Shown here: positions 1 through 11,900 of the stretch, piece after piece
Layout: each line of letters starts with the position of its first letter
Numbering within the stretch: position 1 is the stretch's first letter
Source of the DNA: Apostichopus japonicus
Lineage: Eukaryota > Echinodermata > Holothuroidea > Aspidochirotida > Stichopodidae
NCBI RefSeq assembly: GCF_037975245.1
Contig: NC_092563.1
Coordinates: 18,837,594-18,901,593 of the forward strand
Direction of reading: 5' to 3'
DNA: 64,000 nt
Notes under the pieces: generated by a model
Databases searched by the model: none
Seen by the model: the letters and a program-made list of their open reading frames with translations, nothing else
What the model was told of the DNA's origin: nothing
Position numbers and translations under genes: made by a program

Positions 1-1224
1 GTCTATTGAGGTGAAACTTGTAGCTTGCTATAGGTATCTACGAGGGAAAGGAGAAGTGGACTGGTAGTCTGTGCCTACTGAAAACCTAAGGCACTTCAAC
101 CTGAAAGTATGCTATAGCAGGAGCTACAACATCAGACTCATAGTCTCATACTGGACACTGTCATTAGAGTTCTGGGAATTATGTGTTTAAACGTTAGTTA
201 TTTACTCTGGAGGTCCAGCTAATATTCACTTTGCAAAATTGTTATGTCGAGGTTGAACACTTTATAGGTATTTTTTAGTTTCATGTATATAACTTATATT
301 TTAAGACACAAAAACATGTTCATAGTTCATACTGTAGTTTGCAAGAATTGAACAGAGTACACTCTATGTAGTTTTCATTGTTACTTGAGAGATCTACTTG
401 GCGAGCGAGTTGTAAAAGTTACACTGTTGTGTAATATGACGAACCATAGCCCTAGGAGGCACCAACAGCTTGATAATTGTCCATTCTCTAGATTATGGAA
501 TTATGCATCTCGATAGGAAAATAAAGTTGGTTGATTTGAGCATCCAATATATATTTATTTGAATTATTTATAATAGTAAACTGGTAAATCTAGTAAATCT
601 AGTAAAACTAGTAAATCGGTAAACTCACAAAGTTATAGATCATGGCTGTTCTTTGGATGTAACCCAACCCCCTACAATAAGATGCCATTTTCTTGTAGTT
701 TCTATGCTAATCGACAAGTTTCACATGAATTTTTAGAAATTCTATATAATTTGAGGTTTTTCCCAGTTTTTCCCACTTATAGGTGGGAAAAACCGCCCGG
801 TAAAAACCGGCCAACCCTGCGTACACCGATACGTGGATGGTTGATAACACATGAGTTGCTGGTGTCTCTAGGGCTGGTGTCTCTAGACTAGGGGGCTGGT
901 GTCTCTGGAATAAGGGGCTCAATTATCTTCTTGAGTGACCCAGTTGCTTTCAGTCCCTCGATTATCGATTGTAAATCTGTAATCGGCAGGCTGCGTAGCC
1001 TGAACTTTTAATCAACCCCAAGGGTAAAGATCCATATTCTGTACCCTCTACCCGACACCACTGGGAGGCCCATCCCATAATCTCACAATACAGTGTATGT
1101 GCTGTAGAATATCTTGCTTGGCGAGATCACTCTCGTAGGAGGACCAGAAAAAATTACCAAAATTGAAAAAAAAGTAGGAATTTTCAGTCAAACAGCTGAT
1201 GTTGGTTTCATTGTTCTCTTTTAG
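1..1224. other. Intron or upstream sequence of the first gene; no coding exon recognised
   Basis: Non-coding as far as I can read it, and most likely the intron before the exon at 1225. Near 857-920 there is a short imperfect tandem repeat built on a GGCTGGTGTCTCT unit. Around 755-795 a hairpin of TTTTTCCCAC and GTGGGAAAAA sits next to a possible solo transposon end (described separately). The sequence just before 1225 is pyrimidine-rich and ends in TTTTAG, a good splice acceptor. Confidence 0.5.
735..819. mobile_element. Possible solo end of a hAT-type DNA transposon
   Basis: Read on the minus strand from 819, the sequence begins CAGGGTTGGCCGG and continues with poly-T/poly-A hairpin blocks (TTTTACCGG, TTTTTCCCACC). 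CAGGGTTGG-type ends are common in hAT elements. I found no matching opposite terminus or 8-bp target duplication nearby, so this is a fragment at best. Confidence 0.3.
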
Positions 1225-1655
1225 GTTCTTCCTACCTCTACCTATTTGTGGCTATGATACTCTTCGTGATCATCATGGCGAGGAGGTTCTGGATCGCAAA
1301 GACTCGTGCATCAACGCAGAGTCAAACCAATGGCCGCCTTTGCACCCTGTCAGGTAGTGTACGGACGTCACGTGTGCGCCGCCCTAGGGATGCAACTTCA
1401 TCTTCCAACAATGGCCCAAGTATTCCGGCAGCCCAGTACACCAATACGCAGACGTCATTCGGTGCAGAGTACAACACACCCGCTTCGTTTTCAGCGTTGC
1501 CACCGTCTTATTCAGCCGTTAGCTCCCCAGCTTACCCTCCCATATCTGAACCTGGTGCACAGACTTCTGTCCACGATCAGCAAGTGACCGCCCCGGCCGT
1601 AGACCCCAATTTACCAACCTACGAAGAAGCATTGAAGGCTGATGGTCCCAGGTAA
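1225..1655 (+). CDS. Terminal exon of a single-pass membrane protein with PY motifs
   Basis: A splice acceptor (TTCTCTTTTAG) precedes 1225. The exon starts in mid-codon (two bases, then TCT at 1227) and ends at a TAA at 1653-1655. The frame opens with about 20 hydrophobic residues (SYLYLFVAMILFVIIM), followed at once by a basic stop-transfer cluster (ARRFW), so it encodes a transmembrane helix plus a cytoplasmic tail of roughly 120 residues. The tail is rich in Ser, Thr, Pro and Ala. It carries LPPSYSA and LPTYEEAL, PPxY/LPxY motifs of the kind bound by WW domains of Nedd4-type ligases. This layout recalls small PY-motif adaptors such as the Shisa, WBP1/VOPP1 and CYYR1 groups, but I cannot assign a family. 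The extracellular part must lie upstream of the window or in an unrecognised exon. No intact upstream start is visible in the exon. Confidence 0.6.
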
Positions 1656-3104
1656 ACAGAAATGCTTCAGTTTTCTTGTTCAGGGTTAATATTCCGCCTC
1701 CTGTATACTGCATTTTGTAATATACTGTATCTCGTTTTGCTGATTCCGTGCCCTGAGACAAAAGGGAATCTATGCGATGCTGATGGCATGTGTGAGTGTG
1801 AGACAAATGCTTGTAAGCACGGTAACTCAAAACGTTCATGGTGGAATAATTTCATATGTGGATCTGTCTTGTTAGAGTACAAGAAATGATTTCTTTTCTG
1901 TGAAGTTCAAAGGACATTTGAGGTCAACAGATTGCAATTTTTTAAACACAACTCAAAAAGAACATCTTTATTGAACTGATCGGTATGTAGATCCAGCTTG
2001 GTGAGAACAAGAACCCTAACAAAATTGAGTTCAGTTTACTTCTGTGAAGGGGCTCTGAAGGGTTGGAATGTGTCAATGTGCAATTAATATTTTCAGATAT
2101 AGGAAAATGTTGACATTGAGAAATATTTCCTAATGTATATTAATAGTTATGTCTTTCAATGTAAAGTCATTAATTCTTATCATTGTTATTTTTCTATAAT
2201 TAATTATTTTGTGTTAAACCTCATCATTATTGCCCCCAACATTGTTGCCAAGGAGGTTGAAAAAATACCATTTTGTCTGGAGATTCTGACTTGACAGGTT
2301 ATTACAAGACATCGGGGAATCTTAAACTAAAACTTTGGTTGTGGAAATTGCTTTGAGCATAGCCTTAAAGTGCCTGTTTAAATCTGAGTACAAGTGACCA
2401 TTATCAGACTTTTTGTGTATTTGACGGCAATACTGCTGACCGTTAAAAGAATTAACTGTCGTTGAAATAAAGAGTTTAATATTTTTAGTGATGGGTAGGG
2501 TAAACCTTTGTTTAAATTCCATCAATAGTAAGCTTAATCTATTAACTGATATTATTTAATGTTAGGAGCCGGGGTGTTAGGAGGGGGGGGGGGGTGGTTC
2601 ACCTCCGGTCAATGTCAACATGGGTGCAGCTAACCGAAGCTATAATCAACCTTTACCAATTATGTGTGAAAAAATTGTGACCAAAACATTGCTTCAGTAA
2701 TCTTATACAAATATTATGATTTTCATTACGAAAAAGTAAGGAGCAAAGCAATTAATAACCTGACCTTTATGTGAACATTAAGGCTTGTTTAAAATAACAG
2801 CAAATGATTTTAAGTTTTTTTTTTTTTTGATCTTTGATGTGAAAATTTCCTTACTTCAACTGATGTTCCAAAACTCAAGAATAAAAAGACATTTTTAAAC
2901 AATATGTGGGCTTTACATGAACACCTCATGTAGCGATTATACCTCATTTAATGTAAGCAATATCGATAGAGGCTTTGTAAGTGCTAGAGTATGAAAGGTC
3001 ATCAGTATTGCCGCCCCAACCCCCTACCTCCCCCTCCCCCAACAAAATTAAGCAAAAAGATGTTAGAATGTCGAGTAGTGATATATTCATGGTGGTGTTA
3101 TTAC
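1656..3104. other. 3' UTR and intergenic DNA with a dispersed repeat
   Basis: No coding sequence recognised. The first part is presumably 3' UTR of the membrane-protein gene. From about 1720 it is repeat-derived (separate entry). A run of 14 G lies at about 2581-2594 and a T tract near 2816-2829. Confidence 0.5.
1720..2080 (+). repeat. Dispersed repeat, copy 1 (related to 31330-31830)
   Basis: The block reads GGGAATCTATGCGATGCTGATGGC..., then CTTGTAAGCACGGTAACTCAAA, GTTCATGGTGGA.TAA.TTCAT, GTGGATCTGTCTT..T.GAGTACAAGAA, CTTTTCTGTGAAGTT and ATCCAGCTTG.TGA..ACAAGAACCCTA. The same ordered string of segments occurs at 31330-31830 with substitutions. The family is unknown to me. It contains a degenerate DR1-like hormone-receptor motif (AGTTCA A AGGACA, 1904-1916). 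Confidence 0.65.
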
Positions 3105-4639
3105 CAGTGTTCGATTTTTCCGGTATCGCATCGCAAAATGCGATCCAAAACGACAAACTTGCGAGACGTTTCCAAATCAGCATCGCACATTGTGCCGATT
3201 TGTGCGATACAAATTCCTAGTCAGATTTGGGAGCAAACACTCAAACATTAACTTAGGAACTGTCGATCACAATGTAGAAGTTATACTTCATTGTACAACT
3301 TATTCACTTGACCGTATAGCGAAAAAAAACCTGAAAAAATATTATCCTACCATAGTTAAGTGTAAAGCAAATAGCCTAACCACCTCGGCGGTAACGGATC
3401 TCACGTAACTAAACTCCCTGGCAACGTGCCAAAAAAAAATGTTAACAAACAGGTGTTACACAGGGGATGAGCTCACAGTTGTTGGGAAGGTACCTGGGCA
3501 AATTCGCAGCACATGTACCGTGGTACAGTAGTTGGGTATAGGGTTAAACACTGCAGTTGTAAAAATGTACGCATAGTGCACGCTATTCATTGTTAGGCAG
3601 TCTAGAAACGGGGCTTTGCTGAACGTTGTTTATTTCATAATATCGGAAGTTTTGTAAGTTGCACTTTTTAAAGATTGAAAGACAGATTAAATCTCTTTTC
3701 ATTTTATAACATAATATAGCTACTTTAACTTGTCATTTTAAAATTTTCATCAGTTTCGTGACAATTTAAATAAAAAAAGTTGTCAGTATTTTGCATCCTC
3801 AACTGCGAATTTTTTCATCGCCAGACATCGCAAAAAATGACAATTTTCGGGGGCTTTCGTCCCCAGGATCCCCACAAGGGGTTCTAACCCATGACCCCAC
3901 CATAGCCCTAAGACGGGCCCCTGGACACCACGCCTTTATGCTTGCACGTTACGCGTACTAGGCAGGCGAACACCGGCGGGAAATCGGCAGTGTGTTCGCG
4001 GGAAATTGAACAAGGTTTTCCAACACTGCTGAACTGTGCAGTTACTGTATGCATCATGTTCAAGGTTTTCACGGAGGCCTTTGAGGAAATGAATGGTTAG
4101 TACAGTGTATATATGCTGCACTAATGCTGTGTGTAGGCCAAGGTTCACGAATGTCATTGGTTATATTCGCGCGCCGTAGACGTGTTTTTAGATGTTACGG
4201 AGAGTCAGGTTTCCATGGATATTAATCGAAAATGAATCTGAGTTTAACTGACGCTAAAGAAATGGATCGTCTTGGGCAGATTAACAAATCATTGCAAGTA
4301 TAAATAAGTACAGGTAGCTCTGCTGTTAAAAAGAAAAGTTCAATATCGGTTTGCTGTTATCGGCAATTAGGCAAAATTTTACCGATACCGATATGCTGCC
4401 GATATTGCAAATATCGGCCGATACCGATATTGAAAACGATTATCGTAGCAACACTAGTATAAATAATAATAATAAACAAACATTTTGTAGTTAATACATT
4501 GATCGCCAACATTTGGTCCATTTTGTGGTAATTTCAAAACTGCTATTCAATATTGGGGAACTGCTATGCAACAAAAATATTGTATAGCAATTGTCGAAAT
4601 TTGTTGCTATGCAATTTTTTGGCCATAAGTCGAACCCTG
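3105..4639. mobile_element. Non-autonomous hAT-superfamily element, perfect 8-bp TSD
   Basis: The element begins CAGTGTTCGA and ends TCGAACCCTG, imperfect inverted termini with the CAG...CTG ends typical of hAT. It is flanked by a perfect 8-bp direct repeat GTTATTAC (3097-3104 and 4640-4647), the hAT target-site size. It is 1,535 bp long and has no recognisable transposase. Near 4340-4440 lies an internal patch of repeated ATCGGTATCGG-like words, possibly a nested older element. The terminal regions are rich in the word CATCGCA. Confidence 0.75.
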
Positions 4640-4839
4640 GTTATTACCATGTTCAAATCATTGTATAGTAATTCATGTACTACTTAAAACTCTGTCATGA
4701 CATGGAATATTTTTTTACTGTAGTAGTGATCGGGACCAATACTGGTGGCCTTAAAACAGTAGAGGCTTTTAAAGTTATTATTGTTATCATTTCTGGTCAC
4801 CTGCTGTAGGCAGCCAAATAACCTGTACAGTTGGCGTGT

Positions 4840-5260
4840 GTTTGTATGTATGTGACGCACTAGTTTGTTAACACGTTATCTCAAGATAGGTAACATCTGC
4901 AGTTCACATAGTTGGTGTGTTGCTTCCCCAAAGAACCCTATTGTTTTGGGTGGAGGTCAAAGGTCATCTGGGATCAGAACCAGATCCAGAACCTGTCAAT
5001 CAAAGGAGCTCATTTAAGGTCACAACTTGATATCCTTGTTTACACGATATCTCAAGATAGGACACTTTTATGGGCTCTCGTATTTTACATGTTGCTTCAT
5101 GCAATGCAATTGGTCGCTCTATACGTTGCTGTGCAAGCAGCTTATATATCCACAAGCTGCTGTTATATTGGGGAAAAAAAACTCACAGCTATACGGAGGA
5201 AATGTCTTAAAATCAAGCTTGTTTAAGTTCATTGCCAGGAGTTTTATGCTCTAATAAACA
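4840..5260 (+). repeat. Dispersed repeat with a perfect DR1 motif
   Basis: A repeat-like block containing CTCAAGATAGG twice (about 4880 and 5052), GTTGGTGTGTTGCTTCCCCAAAGAACCCTATTG in pieces, and at 4954-4966 the exact direct repeat AGGTCA-A-AGGTCA. It resembles the 1.7-kb and 31.5-kb repeats in wording (CAAGAACCCTA / AAGAACCCTA, AGGTCAAAGGTCA) and may be a distant relative. No credible coding sequence. Confidence 0.45.
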
Positions 5261-5478
5261 TAACTGCTCATGGGGTTCTAGGCATGATGGTAGAGTTGGC
5301 TGTCATAATATTGCTTTTATTAGCTTTTCACCTCCTTGCTTCAGGAATTGGACCACAGTGCCTGTTTTCTATGATGTCATAATGGGCGCAGGTGTTTGTC
5401 AAAATCTTTACTTTCCTCTCATAATCTGCATTTTTCATGTTAAAATGTGAATGTAGCTGTTATTGTTCTCAGTACTTC

Positions 5479-5482
<4 letters not shown>

Positions 5483-5554
<72 letters not shown>
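5483..5554. repeat. (AT)n microsatellite, about 72 bp
   Basis: An uninterrupted AT dinucleotide run of about 36 units. A C11 run followed at once by an A13 run lies just downstream (about 5626-5649). Confidence 0.97.
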
Positions 5555-5556
<2 letters not shown>

Positions 5557-6335
5557 AAATGCAATATGATTTTCTTCTGTGGATGAAATTATGCAAAAAT
5601 TCAGCTCTCTGTTGCAAGATGTATCCCCCCCCCCCCAAAAAAAAAAAAACATACACAAAATTTGAAACATTCATAGATATTTGCATAATGCAGAATGCCA
5701 TCAGGGTGTGGTTTTGACCTACAGGTAACAAATAAAGATGTAGAAATCAACTGCAGCCACTGGAAAATATCCCATTCAATAAGTTTGCTCTGATTCAGGA
5801 CCCAACCTCTAACTTTACAACTGATATTGGGCCGGGAAAGGGGAAGCATTTAGAACAACTGTTTGATTTAAACTTTCTAATTATTTTTCTGTTCGAATGA
5901 AAGTAAAAACATTTTAGTATCCTATTATTTTTACTTTAACTTTGGTTAGTTTTTCCTATTTCAAGTGAAAATGTTTAAAGTTATAATTATGCCATCATAA
6001 TCAGTCTGAGTAGGGTTCGTGTTGTCTCCTAAAGAGTATCTCCCAAACATCAACATTTGTCGGTTTTCACCTTGAGCCAAACCTGTTTTTCCTTGTCATA
6101 TGCATACAGTTTTTCTGTACAAATTTTGTGATTTTGTCTCATGCGACAAAAAGCAGACTGAATGTAGTTGAGTCAAGGAGTGGAATGATTTCACTCCAAA
6201 AGCCATTCAGATTTGATCAATTCCTCACCTAGAGTGTGATGGAATTAAATATGATTTTAACATTTTGGGGAAGTGGTTGAAGACAGTTATCTCTATCGTG
6301 TATAGACTGTGTCTCCTATCTGTGGAGGGTACAAC
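5555..6335. other. Intergenic DNA
   Basis: Apart from the C/A homopolymer pair near 5626-5649 I see no gene, RNA or element here. Confidence 0.5.
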
Positions 6336-7052
6336 GTGGAGATGGGGGAGGGGGACGTTGATGAGGAGATGGGGAGGGGGAGTACGATGAAGAGATGGGG
6401 GAGGGGGAGTATGATGAAGAGATGGGGGAGTACGATGAGGAGGTGGGAGAGGGGAGTAAGATGAGGAGAGGGGAGTACTAGGGGAGATGGGGGGAGGGGT
6501 AGTACGATGAGGATGGGTAGTATGATGAGGAGATGGGGGAGCGGGAAGTTGATGAGGAGATGGGGAGGGGGAGAACGATGAAGAGATGGGGAGGAGGAGT
6601 AAAATGAGAAGATGGGGGAGGGGGAGTATGATGAAGAGAGGGGAGAGGGGAGTACGATGAGGAGAGGGAAGAAGGGTAGTATGATGAGGAGATGGGGGAG
6701 GGGAGTACAACAAGGAGATGGGGGAGGGTGAGTAGGATGAGGATATGGGCAAGGGGGAAGTTGATGAGGAGATGGGGAGGGGGAAGTTGATGAGGAGATG
6801 GGGGAGGGGGAGTACGATGCGGATATGGGGGAGGGGTTACAAAGAGGAGATTGGGGAGGGGGTACGATTAGGAGATGGGCGAGGGGAGTACGATTTGGAG
6901 ATGGGGGAGTACGATGAGGAGATGTGCAAGGGGGAAGAGATGGGGAGGGGGAGTACGATGAGGTAGTATGATGAGAAGATGAGGGAGGGGGAGTACGATG
7001 AGGAGATGGGGGAGGGGGAGTACCATGAGGATATGAGAGATGGGGTAGGGTG
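6336..7052. repeat. Purine-only minisatellite (GATGAGGAGATGGGGGAGGGGGAGTAC-like)
   Basis: About 700 bp of imperfect tandem units of roughly 27-45 bp, assembled from blocks GATGAGGAGATGGGGG, AGGGGGAGTAC and GAAGTT. The plus strand is almost entirely G and A with isolated T and C. Long translations from either strand (Pro/Ser/His-rich or Gly/Glu/Arg-rich) are by-products of the repeat. Such polypurine-polypyrimidine tracts can form triplex or G-quadruplex structures. Confidence 0.9.
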
Positions 7053-8836
7053 AGTTGTTCATGACAATTGTCTAGCCCAATGGTGATGGTTTGGTTTGTG
7101 TATCCTTCAAACAAATCACAACAATTTTGCCCATCGTAAATTGTCGAAATGATTGCATTGACATATTTCAAATGAATATATTGATGTAAACAACGGCAAA
7201 AGTACTTAACATTTTTTCCTGGCATCTAGTAACTCTTTAATATTTATGTACATATTTTCAACAATCTTTTAGACCTATATCTTTCATGTCTACACTTCTG
7301 AAAATATATTCAATGAGGAATGTGTATTTGGGGTTTTAATAGCTTTTTACTGGAATCTGGTGGACTTATGGATGATTAAACTTATTTTTGTATTTTAAAA
7401 GACTAACATCTATTTGTTTTTGTTTCATTTATTGAATTAATGTTTCTAAATCGATATACATCATGGATTTTGCAAGGTTTATGTGTATCTTCTAATATCT
7501 TTAATATTATTTGTCCATCAATAAATATCAGACATGTAATGTCACTCTCTTATTCCTCACATCTCTTCATTCTGTCTCCTCTTTTGCTCGGCCCGTGTTG
7601 GTGGGGAGATGGGAGGATGGGTCCATCAGTTGCATGCTCAAACGGGGGTGGCAGGGGTGCCCCACCACCAACGTCTGTTTGGAGAAAGGAACCGTCATTC
7701 GGGGATTTGTTTACAATTCAATAGTATTTATTAGCACGACCTTGCTTTTATACCTAGTTATAGACCAACGTCATAATTCAAACATGCCACAGAATGCACC
7801 ATTTGACATTTAATTTTAGGCTTTGGCCGGGAGGTCCTCGTGACTCCCCCTGCAACACAAAATGGGGGTCTGCTTTACCGACCGATGACCAATCCCGTGC
7901 TTTCTAAAATCCTTGATCCAGCTCTGGTCCTTCCTTAAAGGTCGATGCCCCTATACCATCATCAATTGGAGGACATTTAGAACACCCATCCCACCTTTGA
8001 AATCCTGTGAACGCCACTGAGAGGCTCAGTGATCCAACTGGGGTGGGTCGGGGGGGGGGGACTTTAAACAATCAACGCATTTGGCGCCTCGGACGAAACT
8101 AGCCACTTCTATAGCGACAAGAGGAAATTGGCACATACACTATACAAAACGAAATACAATGGTTATTCTTTTCTTTAAAAAAAAAAATTCTGCATGATTT
8201 ACACAAGACAGGCTATGTGACTAATTAGGGAGGGAGGGGGGGGGGGGCATGCTGATTTCCTTGAACGACGCCGAGCCTTCTTTTTTCGCTTTTTGGGGAG
8301 TTTGACCTGGTTAGCGTGATCAGTTCTCTTCTTTGCTTTGATCTCAAGCAACATTGCAACTTTACTAATTTGAATGTAATTGTTAAGCCTATGCTATATA
8401 TTATAAGTAAATCACTATCTCCGCCCTCCCGTTCCTGCTATATAACTTGATTGATTGGTTCATTCGTCTCCACGCCCTCCCACCTTCACCCCCGCAATAT
8501 TCCACTATAGCCTATGGGCCTCCCACCAACCTACAAATTCCTCCAAAAATTGCCACAATTAAATTCTGTTATTTAAAGAGAAAAGCACTTTTAAGACGAA
8601 TAGGCTATAAAAAAAAATCAACTACACTGACTAACAAAGTTTGTTTTTGTTTCAAGAGTTACCTAACTTCTGATTACGGTAGCTAGATAGCAACAACGAA
8701 CTTTGAACTAAATCGTAAACCAGGCACCTTCCACAGTTTGCACTAACTTGTACATAAATAGAAAGGCCTCTCTATGAACAAAACTCTATCATCACGTAGC
8801 CTGTGATGTAATGTATTGATCTATCCAGCCGTGTAC
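7053..8836. other. Intergenic DNA upstream of the amylase gene
   Basis: No gene recognised. It contains G runs near 8050-8060 and 8238-8247 and AT-rich stretches. The last few hundred bases would hold the proximal amylase regulatory region. Confidence 0.5.
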
Positions 8837-8846
8837 CTATATATAG
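8837..8846 (+). promoter_or_regulatory. TATA box of the alpha-amylase gene
   Basis: CTATATATAG followed by TAAAAC lies about 62-71 bp upstream of the amylase start codon. This spacing allows a start site near 8868-8878 and a short 5' UTR, as expected for a strongly expressed digestive-enzyme gene. Confidence 0.55.
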
Positions 8847-8907
8847 TAAAACGTCTTCTGAAATACCACCCCGCGTAACGCATATAGGCCTACCGAGTTT
8901 CTCCATC

Positions 8908-11900
8908 ATGATGAACCCAATTGTTTTAATAATTGTATTCCTTTCGGCTGCCTACTCACAGTTTGATACCAACATGGCTGTTGACAGACAAACCATGGTT
9001 CACATGTTTTGCTGGACCTGGTCTGACATTGCTCAAGAATGTGAAAGGTAAGACTAACTTTAAGTGGTCTAAGTAGTTAGAAGTCAAACCCTCGCTTCAA
9101 ATAAGGTCTGACGTTGCTCAAGAATGTGAAAGGTAAGACTAACTTTATAAATGGTCTAAATAGTTAAAAGTCAAACCATCGCTTCAAATAATTTTTATTA
9201 TGAATGGTCGATGGGGCAGTGAAGTACAATACGCGAGGTCCATACGGTGCATGGTTCTTAACAGTTTGACCCATTTCAGACAATGTACCATGGACCTTCA
9301 GAAGCACGTCCTCTGTTGCGCATTGCATATTCCATGTGAGAGTAAAACTTTGTATGCGTCGAATGTCGTGGGGTCATTGAAGTCGAGTCCCATGTACGGG
9401 TGTCTTCAGGCGCGTAGCCAAGGGGGGGGGGGGGCGAAGGGGGGCAGCCGCCCCCCTTGAGCATATATATATATATTTTAAATGTTTTTATGATATCGCT
9501 AGTATTTTCTAAAGAGAAAATGCTAAGATGCAACTTACAAGGTCTGGGATGTGCCTTTTCTAGCGATCTGGGAGGCATTTTCAGCCAAAATTTTCTTGTA
9601 CGCTTCGCGCCAAACATGGTGGCGCTACGCTTAGATAGTTTGCAATGCCGAATCTACAGTTTCGCCCCTCCCTTGGCAAATTCCTGGCTACGCGCCTGAG
9701 TGTCTTCCCCCTGCACCACCCCACAGAAAAAAAAGTTAAATCATAAAATGGTGCAAATATACTTCATAATTTAGGCAGGGAACTGAACCTTTACTGGAGG
9801 GCCAGAGATAAACCAAGGATCTTATAAATGAGGGGGGGGGAGGGGGATTTCTGCTTTGGTGTCATTGAAACTGTTTCCTATCAATCAAAGGGGGTATGGG
9901 GTCCCCGTTAAAATATCAAGTTCCCCCTTCTGCTAAGAAGTACTCTTTTCCATTCTATGAAAGAGCCCTTTTGTTGAAAAAATGTAAATAAAAAGATTTC
10001 CATTTGTTGCTACCTTAAATGAAAACTTAATTACAAAAGTGCCCGTATGGAGAAATAACATTTAAATACTGGAATGTTTGATGCAGAGTGTACAGAGGGT
10101 TCATTTTATCGGAAAGTTTTAAAGTGACTTTGTGGTTTGCCTCTCAAAGAGGGGGAGATGTTTTTTTACTTGATCAGTTACCCAGAAGCTATCTGAAGAA
10201 GATCTTGCTGATCGAAGTGTCAGGTCCTTTAACTCTCTTCTCGTTTCTTTTATCATATACAAAGTTACCTAGGTCCAAACGGATTCGGAGGGGTACAGGT
10301 ATCTCCACCGAACGACCACGCCATTATATCTGATCCTTTCCGACCATGGTGGGAGCGCTACCAAGTAGTCGGGTACAATTTGACTAGCCGAAGTGGTGAC
10401 GACAATGCATTCAGGGACATGGTGCATAGATGTAATAACGCCAATGTGAGAATCTACATGGACGCTGTCGTAAACCACATGGCATTCTTTGGTAAGGAGT
10501 TGTTGTTACATCTGTTAGTCGCTTAACTGAATCAAGTGATTTGGGCTTCTCATAACGTAATCTCGCCTCTTAAACATGAAAAAGCAGACTAAAGTATGAC
10601 GTGGGCATAATCACTTATAATGCATATAAGAATCGGGAACTACCATCGAGGGTGTCAAGATCCAGGTCAGGCAGCTGCTGGAACAATTTGCCACCAAGGC
10701 ACTTTTTGAAGTTCAATGTTTCCTTATGAGAATGAAGATACGTTACTTTTATTATCTATTGAGCCCGGGCTTCGGGCTGTAGCCTAGCCATTGAACCCCT
10801 TCCTCCCAGCCCAACTCACCAGGTCTGAATACTATAGAACATTTATTTTCGTTCTAATCTATATTAGAAAATCTTATGCGTGGTGTATTGTTCTTTTTTA
10901 CCCAGGTGGAGAATCTGTAGGAGGAATACCATACGACCCTGGTAATTTATATTACCCGACTGTTCCATACACAGAGGAAGATTTCAGCGCTTATTACGGA
11001 CTTTGTAACACAACCGATTACAATATCGAAAATACGTCCAGTGTGAACCAATTACGTGACTGTAATTTACTCGCATTGAAAGATCTCGCCCAACACGAAG
11101 AACGAGTCCGTGGTAAGATTTCAGAATATCTCAACTATATGATCGATACTGGTGTCGCCGGATTTCGATTTGATGCCGCTAAGCATATGTGGCCTGAAGA
11201 TTTGGGGAATATCTACGGTAGGCTACACGACCTAAGCACAGATTACTTCGATGCTGGAAGTAGAGCCTTTATCGTTCACGAAGTAATCGATAAGGGTGGA
11301 GACCCAGTCAGAGCTACCGAGTACACGGATCTCGGTCGAGTAACGGAATTCAATTACGGTCCTTTCGTTGCCGAGGCTGTTCGGAGGGAGATTCCCTTCA
11401 GTGATCTCGAGACGTTAGGAGCGTCAGGTCCATGGACGCTTCTTCCCAGTGGAAAGGCGCTGGCTTTCCTTGACAACCACGATAATCAAAGAGGAGGTGA
11501 CAAGGAAGATCAGGTGACCTACAAGGATGCGCGTGACTACCGTATGGCTAATGCATTTATGTTAGCGTGGCCGTACGGAGCCGTTCGACTCATGTCGAGT
11601 TATCAATTTGCTACTTCGGACGACGGTCCGCCGACTGATTTATCGGGACGAATACTAACTCCTGTTACCGACGACAGCGAACAATGTGTCAATGGCTGGA
11701 TCTGTGAACATAGATGGCCCGTGATCAAAAAGATGGTGACTTTTCGTAACGTCGTCGGTGACTCACCAGTTACGAATTGGTGGGATAATGGAAATAACCA
11801 AATCGCCTTTGGACGCGGAGAAAAAGGTTTCCTTGCAATTAACAACGAAGCCGACGAGGACCTTGACACAACGTTAATGACTGGTTTACCGGAAGGAGAC

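Noticed and set aside
5435-5731. Tyr-Ile repeat frames on both strands
   Set aside because: They are translations of the (AT)n microsatellite.
6225-7225. Pro/Ser/His-rich frames of 175 and 310 codons on the minus strand
   Set aside because: They follow the purine minisatellite, have no conserved domain and change frame with the repeat.
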